Below are positions 38,423 to 47,729 of a stretch of 64,000 nucleotides of DNA, one piece after another (the first letter of the stretch is position 1; the number at the start of each line of letters is the position of its first letter). A model generated the notes under the pieces. That model saw nothing but the letters and a program-made list of their open reading frames with translations, had not been told where the DNA came from and ran no database searches. A program made the translations under genes and the position numbers. The DNA is from Candidatus Nanopelagicales bacterium (GTDB taxonomy: Bacteria > Actinomycetota > Actinomycetes > S36-B12), in assembly GCA_018402235.1 (NCBI GenBank), contig JAGYJJ010000005.1, positions 62,001-126,000 on the forward strand, read 5' to 3'.

Positions 38423-39007
38423 CTAATCGTCGATGACGGGGATGTCGTCGTCGCTGAATCCGTATAACGACGGATTCAGGCACCGAACGAGCGACTCCTG
38501 CAAGAACGTCAGCCAGTCGTACACATGGAAGAGTCCGGCCCGAGGATCGTCCTCAGGTAGGGAAGCAAGTTCCTCGTGGTTGTCCTCAGCAATGTGGATG
38601 CGAGTCCCGATGGCAATACGGGCATCGTTGAGAGTTCCTAGCCAACTGTCCGCCGAACCAACCGTGATCTTGTCGCCTGACCGCTCGATCTCGGCCAGCA
38701 CCGTGGTGGCGTGCTGGACCTTCGTCTGCCGCAGATCGTGTTCGGTGAAACGTCGGAATTCGCTCGCATCAGCCGCATCGGAGTAGGCGTCGGGCAGAAG
38801 TCGTGCAACCGCTGGATCATCCGATGGCCCGACTTCACCGTCGACCCAGCCGAACTGCGCGGCGAGCGGATCGGAATCGGCGGCTTGCTCCTCCGGCTTG
38901 ACCAAGTCGATGACCTGGCGAGCAACCGAGGCCAAAAGACCGCGCTCAACTTGGTCAACCCGAAGCACGATGCGGCCGGTGGCGCTTCGCTGGAATCCGT
39001 AGGACAC
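38423..39007 (-). CDS. DUF2017-family protein
   Basis: 194 residues. The pattern FRRFTEHDLRQTKVQHATTV and the DW-rich C-terminus (LFHVYDWLTFLQESLV) match DUF2017, an actinobacterial family almost always next to clpS. Function unknown; perhaps linked to N-end-rule proteolysis. Confidence 0.85.
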   Translation of the reverse strand: MSYGFQRSATGRIVLRVDQVERGLLASVARQVIDLVKPEEQAADSDPLAAQFGWVDGEVGPSDDPAVARLLPDAYSDAADASEFRRFTEHDLRQTKVQHATTVLAEIERSGDKITVGSADSWLGTLNDARIAIGTRIHIAEDNHEELASLPEDDPRAGLFHVYDWLTFLQESLVRCLNPSLYGFSDDDIPVIDD

Positions 39008-39017
39008 GGCGGGTACC

Positions 39018-39329
39018 TCAGTCGTCCTTCTGCAAGGTGGCCCACAACCCGTATGAATGCATGGCGGAGACGTCGCGCTCCATCTCCTCGCGGCTTCCCG
39101 CCGAGACCACCGCTCGCCCCTCGTAGTGAACGTCGCGCATCAACTGCTCCGCTTTCTCCCGGGAGTACTTGAAGTACGTCATGAACACGTAGGTGACGTA
39201 CGACATCAAATTGATGGGGTCGTTCCACACGAGCGTGATCCACGGTCGCTGGGGTTCGATATCGACCTGTTCGTCGATCTGTTCGTCGATCTCCGGGGCC
39301 ACCTCTACCGGCACCGATACGCCTGTCAC
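39018..39329 (-). CDS. clpS: ClpS adaptor protein
   Basis: 103 residues from GTG 39329; the longer frame would run into the next gene's promoter. The ClpS core [20 protein letters not shown], then the [16 protein letters not shown] end, delivers N-degron substrates to ClpC/ClpA. The acidic Q/E-rich N-terminal tail is typical. 10 bases before DUF2017. Confidence 0.92.
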   Translation of the reverse strand: MTGVSVPVEVAPEIDEQIDEQVDIEPQRPWITLVWNDPINLMSYVTYVFMTYFKYSREKAEQLMRDVHYEGRAVVSAGSREEMERDVSAMHSYGLWATLQKDD

Positions 39330-39385
39330 GGGCTTAAGTCTCGCAGCATCACTCGCATCGGCCCTCTCCGACGTACCCTGGTGCC

Positions 39386-41134
39386 ATGGAACCCCGCGGC
39401 AACCGCCTGTCAGGGCAACCGGCGCGCTACCCCCTGCCGGCGCCCGCAGCCGACCTTCCGCACCCACCTATCCTGGATCGAATCCGCGAATCAGTGATTG
39501 GCGACGACCAGGTGATGTGGGGGGCGTTCGGGGCCCGCCGGGTGACCTATGCGGACTACACCGCCTCCGGCCGGGCACTGTCCTTCATCGAGGACTTCAT
39601 TCGCGATGAAGTCCTGCCGCGCTACGCCAACACACACACCGAATCCAGCGGGACCGGTCTGCAAACCACGCGCCTTCGTGAGGACGCGAGAACGCGCATC
39701 AAGTCCGCTGTGAATGCCGACTCCGATACGTGTCTCATTTTCTGCGGCTCGGGCTCCACGGGTGCTGTGAACAAGCTCATCGGCATCTTGAACCTTCGCA
39801 TTCCCGCCGATCTCGATGCCCGGTACTCACTGAGTTCATTCATACCTCGAGACCAGCGCCCGGTTGTTTTCATCGGACCGTACGAGCACCACAGCAATGA
39901 GCTTCCGTGGCGTGAATCGATCGCGGATGTCATTGCTATCCCTGAGAACGCCGACGGACACCTCGACACGGATGTGCTTCGCCAACGACTCGAGGAGTAC
40001 GCAGACCGGCCATTGCTTATCGGCTCGTTCAGCGCTGCCAGCAATGTGACGGGAATCGTCACCGACACTCACACCATCAGCACACTGCTGCACGAGCACG
40101 GGGCCCTCGCGTTTTGGGACTACGCCGCCTGTGGTCCCTATGTTGATATCGATATGCAGCCGCGCTGCAAGGAGCATCCGTTGTCGTATAAGGATGCGGT
40201 CTTTCTTTCCCCACATAAGTTCATCGGAGGACCTGGTACCCCGGGCATACTGCTTGTCCGGCGCGAACACCTCCAAAACTCCGTACCCGATGTTGTGGGT
40301 GGCGGCACGGTGGCCTACGTAAATCCCCAAGAACACGTGTACCTGAGCGATCCCGAGCACCGGGAGGAGGGGGGCACGCCGGCCATCATCGAATCCATTC
40401 GAGCCGGCTTGGTCTTCGACCTGAAGGATCGCGTGGGTGTTGAGGTGATTCGCGCCCGAGAAGACGACTTCGTGCGTCGAGCCATCGCCAGTTGGCGAAC
40501 TAACGCAGCGATCGACGTTCTCGGCAATACCGATGCAGACCGCTTATCCATCATCAGCTTCGTTATTCGAAGACCCGAAGGCCGTTACCTGCACCACAAC
40601 TTTGTGGTGGCTGTGCTCAATGATCTTTTCGGCATTCAATCTCGTGGTGGCTGTTCGTGCGCTGGCCCCTACGGGCATCGCCTTCTTGGCATCGATGTTG
40701 AACGATCACATGAATTCGAACGGGAGATCAGTCATGGCTGCGAGGGCATCAAGCCTGGTTGGACGAGGATCAACTTCAACTACTTCATCTCCGAGCCCGT
40801 ATTCGAATACCTGGTGCAGGCTGTCCATCTCACCGCGGAGTTCGGTCACCGACTGCTTCCGCTCTATCGATTCGAAGCATCATCCGGCCTGTGGCAGCAC
40901 CGAATTGGCGCTGTTGAGCCACCGCTTCGTCTGGACCAGTTGAACTACAACTCCGAGGGTCGCTTGACCTATCCGGTGCACCATGACCGAGCCCCGGAAT
41001 CGGCTCTGCGCGACTACCTGGCAGGTGCAGTCGATCTGCTCGATTCGCTGGCAGAGCCCGAATTCCTCGATGTTGTTCCCGGCGGCTCAACCGACTTCGA
41101 GCAATTGCGCTGGTTCGAGGTAGCTGCCACCTGA
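39386..41134 (+). CDS. Class V aminotransferase-fold PLP protein (cysteine-desulfurase-like)
   Basis: 582 residues, longer than a standard cysteine desulfurase (~400). Residues ~55-470 have the fold: [36 protein letters not shown], and PLP Lys in [29 protein letters not shown] supplies a Cys pair in the usual active-Cys region. The ~110-residue C-terminal extension has no clear domain. Could release sulfur from cysteine or act on another amino acid; not SufS or IscS by context. Confidence 0.82.
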   Translation: MEPRGNRLSGQPARYPLPAPAADLPHPPILDRIRESVIGDDQVMWGAFGARRVTYADYTASGRALSFIEDFIRDEVLPRYANTHTESSGTGLQTTRLREDARTRIKSAVNADSDTCLIFCGSGSTGAVNKLIGILNLRIPADLDARYSLSSFIPRDQRPVVFIGPYEHHSNELPWRESIADVIAIPENADGHLDTDVLRQRLEEYADRPLLIGSFSAASNVTGIVTDTHTISTLLHEHGALAFWDYAACGPYVDIDMQPRCKEHPLSYKDAVFLSPHKFIGGPGTPGILLVRREHLQNSVPDVVGGGTVAYVNPQEHVYLSDPEHREEGGTPAIIESIRAGLVFDLKDRVGVEVIRAREDDFVRRAIASWRTNAAIDVLGNTDADRLSIISFVIRRPEGRYLHHNFVVAVLNDLFGIQSRGGCSCAGPYGHRLLGIDVERSHEFEREISHGCEGIKPGWTRINFNYFISEPVFEYLVQAVHLTAEFGHRLLPLYRFEASSGLWQHRIGAVEPPLRLDQLNYNSEGRLTYPVHHDRAPESALRDYLAGAVDLLDSLAEPEFLDVVPGGSTDFEQLRWFEVAAT

Positions 41135-41140
41135 CCGAGG

Positions 41141-42973
41141 TCAGCGAACGCGGATACGGAATTCCTGAGAAAGTCCCGGTGCGATGCCATTCGCCCGGCG
41201 GGCCACGATCCGATAGGACCACCGTTGCTTGGAATTCTCTGCCTGCGCCTTGATCGTTACCCGACCCTTCGCGTTGGTTCGAGCGACCTTGACCTTGCGC
41301 CACTTATCGTTCTTGAATACCTGGAGCACTACCTTCTGGTTTGCCTGGGCGGGCCGGACGATAGCGCGAACACGTATCCGATCACCTGCGCCCACTCTCT
41401 TGGTCTTCACGCGAGCGGTCACAGTTGAGCCAACCGATACATCGAATGCCCCGCTTTGCGATGCGGCCATAGATCCCATGGCGGGCACGGTCAAGCGGAT
41501 ACGGCCCGAACCCGGAAGCACCACCTGGAAGGCAACGGCTCCGTCGGGCCCACTCGTGGCCGATTGCAGCCCCTGCCAGTCACTGGACCCCGCAGGCTGG
41601 AACTCCAGCGTGACCGGCGCGCTGGGAACCGGTGAACCGTTAACGGTCACTCCACCGGCTACTGACGTGGGTTGACCGAACGCCACCGCCGGTGTGGCAT
41701 CGATCGCCACGGAGGCCTCCGCGGGAGCCAGCGATTGAGCGTAACTGCGAAGGGCACTCCACTGAGCGGGGTTCTCGCCACCAATGGTCCATAGCGCCGC
41801 TGCGTTCAATCCGTACTGGCCTACCAACTGAGTGCGCGCGAGGACTGCATCTGGGCCCACGAAGTTGACCTGACGTTCGGCATTGCACACCTGTCGATTA
41901 CCAGCGCCATCGGTCCACTCGACCTTCTTGGTATAGCGGAAGAAGCTCTCCTCGGTCTCGGGGTTCCAGGTGACGTCAGCTTCGGAAAGTCCGTACTCAG
42001 CGAGCAACCCGGGGATTTGGCGTGCGGTTATCGCGGACATGGCAGTAGCCGAGCGCCAGGCGGTTCGTTCAGCCGATGATCCATTCTTGTTCGGACACAC
42101 GCCGCTTAACCGGAAACCGCCTCCGCTCACCGTACGCGTGCGAGCTCGGCCGTAGGTGGGAACACCAATCTGCAATTTCGCCGGATCCATGACCGTGACG
42201 GCGTGCTCGACGTTGGCGCGCACCCAGCCGATCGGCGCTATCGGGCCAATCGACCGCACCGTGTAGTCGTAGGCCATGATCCGGACTCGATCGGCGTACG
42301 GGGCTATGCCTGGAAGGTTGTAAACCCAATAGCCATTTCGCCCACCGCATCGGTTAGCGGTGTCGCAAGGTCCGGGAATCGTGACGGACAGCAATTTGCC
42401 CTGCGCTCGAAGAGCTGCGCTCAACTCCGCAACGAAAGTGGTCCAGTTGGGCTGGGTAGCGTCCCAACTCGCACGGCCATCGCTGAAGGCGAAGTTCTCG
42501 TAGTTGATGTCGAGTCCGTCGTAACCGTTATCGACGGTCAAGGAAACAAGGTCAGCCACATGCTGTGCTCGAAGATTTGGGTCGGCAACCGTAGCTGCCA
42601 TCCGACCCTTACCCGATGCATCAGCAATGGATGGAATAACAACGAGTCCGGCTCCGCGCAAACGCGGCATAGCCCAGGCGATGTTCGCCGCAGCATTCGA
42701 GAAGTTCGGATTCAGTCGGACCTGTATCCCGCCACCCCGGCGTGCCGTTGCTGAGTACCAAAAAGGAGACACATCTTCGAAAAGATCTGCGTTCGCTACC
42801 GCGCTGTCCACGCCGGACGGCCGTGACGGGGAGGTCATCCAGTAGGGCATCCAGCCGCTGAGTACCCGATCGGGTGCATTTGCACTCGCTGGTGCAGGTG
42901 CGGCGGTCTGCCCCACGAGTAGCCCAGCGATCAAGGCGGCAGCGGTCGTCAGGGGAAGGAGTATCCGGCGCAT
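41141..42973 (-). CDS. Secreted GH18-family protein with C-terminal Ig-like domain
   Basis: 610 residues from the ATG at 42973, with a signal peptide ending near APASA. GH18 barrel strands: LSGWMPYWM, GLVVIPSIAD, the catalytic segment DGLDINYEN and RIMAYDYT. The general acid Glu is kept, but the preceding position of DxxDxDxE is Asn, as in spore-cortex/peptidoglycan-type relatives rather than classical chitinases. Residues ~430-620 are β-sandwich repeats with basic patches. It could act on peptidoglycan or chitin oligomers, complementing the LPMO. Confidence 0.85.
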   Translation of the reverse strand: MRRILLPLTTAAALIAGLLVGQTAAPAPASANAPDRVLSGWMPYWMTSPSRPSGVDSAVANADLFEDVSPFWYSATARRGGGIQVRLNPNFSNAAANIAWAMPRLRGAGLVVIPSIADASGKGRMAATVADPNLRAQHVADLVSLTVDNGYDGLDINYENFAFSDGRASWDATQPNWTTFVAELSAALRAQGKLLSVTIPGPCDTANRCGGRNGYWVYNLPGIAPYADRVRIMAYDYTVRSIGPIAPIGWVRANVEHAVTVMDPAKLQIGVPTYGRARTRTVSGGGFRLSGVCPNKNGSSAERTAWRSATAMSAITARQIPGLLAEYGLSEADVTWNPETEESFFRYTKKVEWTDGAGNRQVCNAERQVNFVGPDAVLARTQLVGQYGLNAAALWTIGGENPAQWSALRSYAQSLAPAEASVAIDATPAVAFGQPTSVAGGVTVNGSPVPSAPVTLEFQPAGSSDWQGLQSATSGPDGAVAFQVVLPGSGRIRLTVPAMGSMAASQSGAFDVSVGSTVTARVKTKRVGAGDRIRVRAIVRPAQANQKVVLQVFKNDKWRKVKVARTNAKGRVTIKAQAENSKQRWSYRIVARRANGIAPGLSQEFRIRVR

Positions 42974-43034
42974 CGATTCATTGTGCGTTACGTGGTGGGT
43001 CGATCCACGCACCTGGGGTTGTCAGGTGTGTCAG

Positions 43035-43682
43035 TTAGCGCAGAACTCGCCCGATATCACCGGCAGCACGGGCCACGCGCGGCCCCACGTCCGATTCGTC
43101 GATTTCTCGGAAGGACACAACGCCCACGCTGGCCTCCAGGCCCGGGACCCCCTGCACTGGAACAGCAAGACCGAAAACCCCCGGCGCAACATCTTCGCTA
43201 GCCATCACCCAGGGGGGATCCAAGGGCCGGGACCCGGCAGTACGGGCCGCCAGGATCGCCCGACCTCCCGCGGCAGCCTCCAAAGCGCTGCGGCTGCCTA
43301 CGCGATAGGTCACGTGCATATCCGACCGGCTTGGTTCGGCCACTAGCGCCGCAATCGACTCACCGCCGTCGACCAAGGCGAGATAGGCGGTACAGGACAC
43401 CGCGTCTGCCAGCAGTCGCAGGGCTGGGAAGGCAGCATCTCGAACCACCGGTTGCAGTTGTCGGCCCATGGCCAACACGCCAAGTCCCAGGCGACAGCGC
43501 CCGTCACTACCGCGGCGGATGAGCGCGTGCTGCTCAAGCGTGACAACCAATCGATAGACCACGGTGCGGCCAATTCCCAAGCGACCAGCCAGTTCGGTAA
43601 TCGTCAATCCTTCGCTGGAATCCGCGACGGCTTCGAGCACACGTATTCCTCGGTCGAGAGTTTGCGAGGTCTCAGTGGCCAT
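43035..43682 (-). CDS. IclR-family transcriptional regulator
   Basis: 215 residues. Winged helix LTITELAGRLGIGRTVVYRLVVTLE and the IclR effector domain (GGRAILAARTAG, GVFGLAVPVQGVPGLEASV). Slightly short at the C-terminus. The effector is unknown. A terminator for the gene upstream separates it from the HdeD-like gene. Confidence 0.9.
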   Translation of the reverse strand: MATETSQTLDRGIRVLEAVADSSEGLTITELAGRLGIGRTVVYRLVVTLEQHALIRRGSDGRCRLGLGVLAMGRQLQPVVRDAAFPALRLLADAVSCTAYLALVDGGESIAALVAEPSRSDMHVTYRVGSRSALEAAAGGRAILAARTAGSRPLDPPWVMASEDVAPGVFGLAVPVQGVPGLEASVGVVSFREIDESDVGPRVARAAGDIGRVLR

Positions 43683-43704
43683 ACCTTCAGCAAACCACGA
43701 CGCA

Positions 43705-43752
43705 CAAAAAGCGCAAGGGGCGGCCCACCTGACGTGGTGAACCGCCCCTTGC
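43705..43752 (-). terminator. Terminator of HdeD-like gene
   Basis: 11-bp stem (GCAAGGGGCGG at 43713-43723 with CCGCCCCTTGC at 43742-43752) plus inner pairing; on the minus strand it is followed by GCTTTTTG. Confidence 0.85.
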
Positions 43753-43773
43753 GATACGAAGTGAAGCGTGGTG

Positions 43774-44349
43774 CTACGCGTTCACCATCCGCTTGACATT
43801 GAAAGCGGCGATGACTTCGTAGATACCGATGATGATCAACCAGATGCCGACAACCCACGTGAGAGTCACGAGAGAAATGCCTGGCCACACCAACACGATG
43901 ACGCCACCGATGATCATGACGATGCCGAAGAAGATGTTCCATCCGCGACCATCCTTGTTCTCGAAACCGAGGAACAAGGAGGCGAAACCACGGAACAGGA
44001 ATCCGATACCGATGAACAGGCTCAGGATGTACAGCTCCTGGAACTCACCGCGGATGGCGAAGATGCCCAGCACCAAGGACAAGATGCCGGTGATGATGAA
44101 CAGGGCTCGCATGCCACCGGTCAGGCCGTGCGCGAACCCACGAACAATGCTGAAGATTCCCGAAACGATCAGCCAAATGGCGAAGACAATGGCAACCACG
44201 AGCACTGTCTTGCCCGGCCACACCAGCGCGACAACACCGACGGCAAGGCTCAAGATGCCGGCGAACAGCAGCACCCACCAGTTACGACCGATTGCGGTCA
44301 TCAGATTGTCGGGCGACTCCTCGATGGTCACCGTTTCGCTACTAGACAT
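43774..44349 (-). CDS. HdeD/DUF308-type membrane protein
   Basis: 191 residues from the ATG at 44349. Six hydrophobic segments in three pairs (WWVLLFAGILSLAVGVVALV, TVLVVAIVFAIWLIVSGIFS, FGIVMIIGGVIVLVWPGISL). HdeD relatives are linked to acid or membrane stress. Own terminator, so monocistronic. Confidence 0.85.
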   Translation of the reverse strand: MSSSETVTIEESPDNLMTAIGRNWWVLLFAGILSLAVGVVALVWPGKTVLVVAIVFAIWLIVSGIFSIVRGFAHGLTGGMRALFIITGILSLVLGIFAIRGEFQELYILSLFIGIGFLFRGFASLFLGFENKDGRGWNIFFGIVMIIGGVIVLVWPGISLVTLTWVVGIWLIIIGIYEVIAAFNVKRMVNA

Positions 44350-44472
44350 ATGCATCCTCCTGATGCTTGACGGCCGGGGGTGTCCCGATTGCCGCTGACG
44401 TTGTGCCGTCCAGATGGTAGGGCGAAATGAACCTCAGAAGGGGGATGTCCGCGTCGTGTTTCCCATGCGTTC

Positions 44473-44510
44473 GTCCTTAACCCAAGTCCTTAACCCAAGT
44501 CCTCAACCCA
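44473..44510. repeat. Three 13-bp direct repeats at a gene end
   Basis: GTCCTTAACCCAA at 44473 and 44486, and GTCCTCAACCCA at 44499. The repeat contains the stop codon of the solute-binding gene, so copy number changes would not alter the protein. Confidence 0.75.
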
Positions 44511-45422
44511 CACTTGCGCATCCAGCCAGCGCTGGCGCAAGTCATCGAGCGTGCCAACTTCGGACATTTCGTCCAAAGCTCGATCTACACACGCGACCAG
44601 CGGATTTCCGGCCACCAATGCCAAGGAGTACGACGCCACGGGCGCTTGTACTGCCGCAACGATCGGAAGATCCTCCCCCTCGATTTCGGTCAGCCATAAC
44701 GCCGAGAACTCATCGACCACCACGGCATCGCTGGATGTGCGAATCGCGCTCCCTCGCCTCACATCATTCGCTCCGACATACGTTCGCGGTGCATCGATCG
44801 ATTGCCCTTGTGCCACCAGCCACGACCTCGCTGGGCCTTGCACCGTGAAAGCCCACCGGAACCCATCACTTGGTTCGTCCGCTGAAGATGCAGTAAGACG
44901 TTGGGCAACCTCAGCCGGTTCGGCGCCGTCAGCTAACACCAGCAGATCGGCCTCCAGGTACGGCTGCGAGTAAGCCACCGGCAACCCCTCACCCTCACTT
45001 GGCGCGAAGCCACCGATAGCAATGTCGTAGTCGATGAACTCCCCCGAAAGAATTTGCTCTGGGGAGATGAATTCCCACGTGACTGCGCCGGGACGAAAAC
45101 CCAACTCTTCAGCGAGGGCATAGGCAAGGTCCGCTTCCAAACCAATGCGATCAGAAGGATCATCAGTAAGGAAGAACGGGGGCGCGGGAACAGCGCTGGT
45201 TGCGAAGGTGACGGCACCGGGTTCGACCGTGGTCAAGTTCAAGGTGGCGCACGGATCGAGTACTTGGGCAAGTGCATCGGCATCATCACTTGGTTCTTGG
45301 ACAGGAGTGAGCGGCTCTTGACCAGAAGTGGACGAGCACCCGCCAAGCAGGAGGGCGCCTAAGAAACCAAAGGTGCCAAGAACGGTGCCAAAAACAGAGC
45401 GTCGACTCACGCGATCATTCAC
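44490..45422 (-). CDS. Amino-acid-type ABC solute-binding lipoprotein
   Basis: 310 residues from GTG 45422. The signal has a twin-Arg motif (SRRSVFG) and a lipobox (LLLGGCSS), so it may be Tat-exported. Family 3 binding-protein features: FFLTDDPSDRIGLEADLAYAL and YDIAIGGFAP. No permease or ATPase is nearby. It overlaps the end of the DUF3039 gene by 8 bases. Confidence 0.8.
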   Translation of the reverse strand: MNDRVSRRSVFGTVLGTFGFLGALLLGGCSSTSGQEPLTPVQEPSDDADALAQVLDPCATLNLTTVEPGAVTFATSAVPAPPFFLTDDPSDRIGLEADLAYALAEELGFRPGAVTWEFISPEQILSGEFIDYDIAIGGFAPSEGEGLPVAYSQPYLEADLLVLADGAEPAEVAQRLTASSADEPSDGFRWAFTVQGPARSWLVAQGQSIDAPRTYVGANDVRRGSAIRTSSDAVVVDEFSALWLTEIEGEDLPIVAAVQAPVASYSLALVAGNPLVACVDRALDEMSEVGTLDDLRQRWLDAQVWVEDLG

Positions 45423-45678
45423 CACCACGCGACAAGGACGCGTGGATCTCCTGGCATTCCGGACACACCGGGAATTTGGACGGATCACGGCCCGGGGTCC
45501 ACTTCTTCCCGCATAGCGCCATGACGGGCTTTCCGGTCACAGCACTCTCGACGATCTTGTCCTTTTCAACGTAGTGAGCGAAGCGTTCGTGGTCGCCGTC
45601 GTCGTAATCGGCGGTGCGCTCCTCGAGCAGGGTGCCCCCACCGAGATCGGGTGATTCCAGCGGCGTCGTGTCGGCCAT
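45415..45678 (-). CDS. DUF3039-family protein
   Basis: 87 residues. Core HYVEKDKIVESAVTGKPVMA, then CGKKWTPGRDPSKFPVCPECQ, with three cysteines suited to zinc. Conserved across actinobacteria, function unknown. Divergent from thioredoxin; the CsoR-type palindrome lies 67 bases upstream. Confidence 0.88.
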   Translation of the reverse strand: MADTTPLESPDLGGGTLLEERTADYDDGDHERFAHYVEKDKIVESAVTGKPVMALCGKKWTPGRDPSKFPVCPECQEIHASLSRGGE

Positions 45679-45744
45679 GGGGGAAGTGTAGGTTGCCCAT
45701 GATGGGCGAACACAAGTAACCGACCTGCGCTGGACAGCCGCGTC

Positions 45745-45764
45745 GTATACCCCCTAGGGTATAC
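45745..45764. promoter_or_regulatory. CsoR-family operator candidate at thioredoxin start
   Basis: Perfect palindrome with core ATACCC-CCTA-GGGTAT, ending 2 bases before the thioredoxin ATG. Same half-sites as at 54835 next to the CsoR-family gene. There is no room for a Shine-Dalgarno, so the message is probably leaderless and the site lies over the promoter. Confidence 0.75.
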
Positions 45765-45766
45765 GC

Positions 45767-46138
45767 ATGGCAACTCTTCAACTGACCGAACAGTCCTTCG
45801 CCGACACCGTGGGCAGCAACGAGATCGTCCTGGTGGACTTCTGGGCATCCTGGTGCGGCCCGTGCCGGACATTTGCTCCCGTGTACGAGAAGGTTTCCGA
45901 AGAAAATCCGGACATCGTGTTCGCAAAAGTGGACACCGAAGCCGAACAGGGGCTTGCCGGCTACTTCCAGATCTCTTCGATTCCCACTCTCATGGCCATT
46001 CGCGACGGCGTTGTCCTGTACTCACAGGCCGGCGCTCTCCCGCAACCGGCGCTCGAGAACCTGGTGCAAGCGATACGCGACGTCGACATGGAAGACGTTC
46101 GTAGCAAGATCGCCGAGGGGAAGACCGAAACCGAGTAA
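45767..46138 (+). CDS. trxA: Thioredoxin
   Basis: 123 residues. VDFWASWCGPCRTFAPVY has the canonical CGPC site, and ISSIPTLMAIRDG the cis-Pro. C-terminal extension of ~15 charged residues. It reduces protein disulfides and feeds peroxidases such as Bcp. The CsoR-type palindrome at its start suggests induction by metal or reactive sulfur stress. Confidence 0.93.
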   Translation: MATLQLTEQSFADTVGSNEIVLVDFWASWCGPCRTFAPVYEKVSEENPDIVFAKVDTEAEQGLAGYFQISSIPTLMAIRDGVVLYSQAGALPQPALENLVQAIRDVDMEDVRSKIAEGKTETE

Positions 46139-46288
46139 CGACGGCTTTAGTCCGACTTCACCCGCTAGTCCCGCTACATCGGGACCTTTGGCGCTCATCA
46201 CTTAGCCAAACTCCTTTTACCGTATATGTAGTTGAGCGTGTGGGCAGACGAATTCGGATTCGCCTTCGCGCAGGAAGGGGAGGAAACA

Positions 46289-46663
46289 GTGCCGCAACAA
46301 CCCCTCGCCCAGGTTCCCAAGGACGTTCGTTGGTTCTGGCAAGAGCACGGTGCCTGCCGCAGCGTCGATCCCACCTGGTTTTTCCACCCGCAAAACGAGC
46401 GTGGCCTGCCTCGGCTACGTCGAGACCGGCAGGCCAAGGCGGTGTGCGCGTCGTGCTCAGTGCGCTTGGAGTGCGCGGATTACGCCATCCGTGCCCGCGA
46501 GCCGTACGGAGTGTGGGGTGGGTTGACCGAAGAAGACCGCGAGCACATCTACCGGCGGTTGGATTCGCAGAACTACCCCCGCAACCGCGGTGAGGGCTTA
46601 CGCGCTGCCGGCCCGGATGTGGATCAAGCAATCTCACCTCAGGCTCTCGGCATCACCGCCTGA
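46289..46663 (+). CDS. WhiB-family transcriptional regulator
   Basis: 124 residues from GTG 46289, preceded by GGGAGG at 5 bases; a longer frame from 46232 lacks a good site. Fe-S ligands in HGACRSVD, and CASCSVRLEC, and the GVWGG turn with a basic C-terminal helix are standard. It binds a [4Fe-4S] cluster and partners a sigma factor. Subtype (WhiB1/2/…) not decided. Confidence 0.92.
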   Translation: MPQQPLAQVPKDVRWFWQEHGACRSVDPTWFFHPQNERGLPRLRRDRQAKAVCASCSVRLECADYAIRAREPYGVWGGLTEEDREHIYRRLDSQNYPRNRGEGLRAAGPDVDQAISPQALGITA

Positions 46664-46687
46664 ACCACCCTCGCTAGGGTTCCGTGG

Positions 46688-47707
46688 GTGGACAGCACCA
46701 TCGACCTGCGTGGCCGAGACTTTCTGGCGGAACGCGACTTCACGGCGCCGGAACTCAACTACCTGATCGACCTTGCGTCCACTCTCAAAAGAGAACGGCA
46801 ACGAGGCGCCGAACGCCAGCGATTGGCCGGACGCGGGATCGCTCTCATTTTCGAGAAGACATCCACCCGCACGCGAATCGCATTCGAAGCAGCGATTGCG
46901 CACCAAGGGGGGTTTTCCACCATTTTGGATTCGACGTCGAGCCAGATAGGCCACAAGGAATCCATCGCCGATACTGCACGCGTTCTCTCACGCGTGTACG
47001 ACGGAATCGAGTTCCGGGGATCTGAGCACGCCATCGTCGAGGCACTCGCCGAGTACGCCGAGGTGCCGGTCTTCAACGGACTCACCGACACGTGGCATCC
47101 CACACAGATGCTGGCCGATTTTCTAACGATGCGAGAGCACTCGACAACGAGTCCCACGACAAAGCAACTCAGCTACGCCTACGTTGGCGACGCGCGCCAC
47201 AACATGGGCAATTCACTCCTGGTCACCGGTGCGATTCTCGGTGCCGACGTGCGCATCATCGCGCCAAAATCACTGTGGCCGCGCCAGGAGATTCAAGACC
47301 TCGCACGCGAACGGGCCCGAGATTCCGGTGCGCAAATAACGATCACCGAGGAGATCTCCGAAGGGGTAGCCGGTGTGAACTTTGTTCACACCGATGTGTG
47401 GGTGTCCATGGGAGAACCCAAAGAGGTCTGGGCCGAGCGCATCGATCAGCTGCTTCCGTACCGCATCGACACCACCGTGATGCAAGCAGCAGGCCCTCAA
47501 GCGAAATTCATGCACTGCCTGCCGGCGTTCCACGACACCAATACGGGAGTCGGCCGCATGCTCGCTGAAGACTTCGGCCTGAAGGAAGGCGCTGAAGTGT
47601 CTTCGGAGGTGTTCGACTCCCCCGCCAGCATCGTTTTCGACGAAGCCGAAAACCGACTCCACACCATCAAGGCGGTCCTGGTCGCCACGATGGCCGACAA
47701 GGTCTAG
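46688..47707 (+). CDS. argF: Ornithine carbamoyltransferase
   Basis: 339 residues. Carbamoyl-phosphate motif EKTSTRTR, then [19 protein letters not shown]-like VSMGEPKE and HCLPAFHD with the catalytic Cys. Length and [16 protein letters not shown] favour the longer ArcB-like group; anabolic versus catabolic use is unclear as no other arg or arc genes are present. Confidence 0.95.
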   Translation: MDSTIDLRGRDFLAERDFTAPELNYLIDLASTLKRERQRGAERQRLAGRGIALIFEKTSTRTRIAFEAAIAHQGGFSTILDSTSSQIGHKESIADTARVLSRVYDGIEFRGSEHAIVEALAEYAEVPVFNGLTDTWHPTQMLADFLTMREHSTTSPTTKQLSYAYVGDARHNMGNSLLVTGAILGADVRIIAPKSLWPRQEIQDLARERARDSGAQITITEEISEGVAGVNFVHTDVWVSMGEPKEVWAERIDQLLPYRIDTTVMQAAGPQAKFMHCLPAFHDTNTGVGRMLAEDFGLKEGAEVSSEVFDSPASIVFDEAENRLHTIKAVLVATMADKV

Positions 47708-47729
47708 GCGGGATCGAAACTAGATGCGC

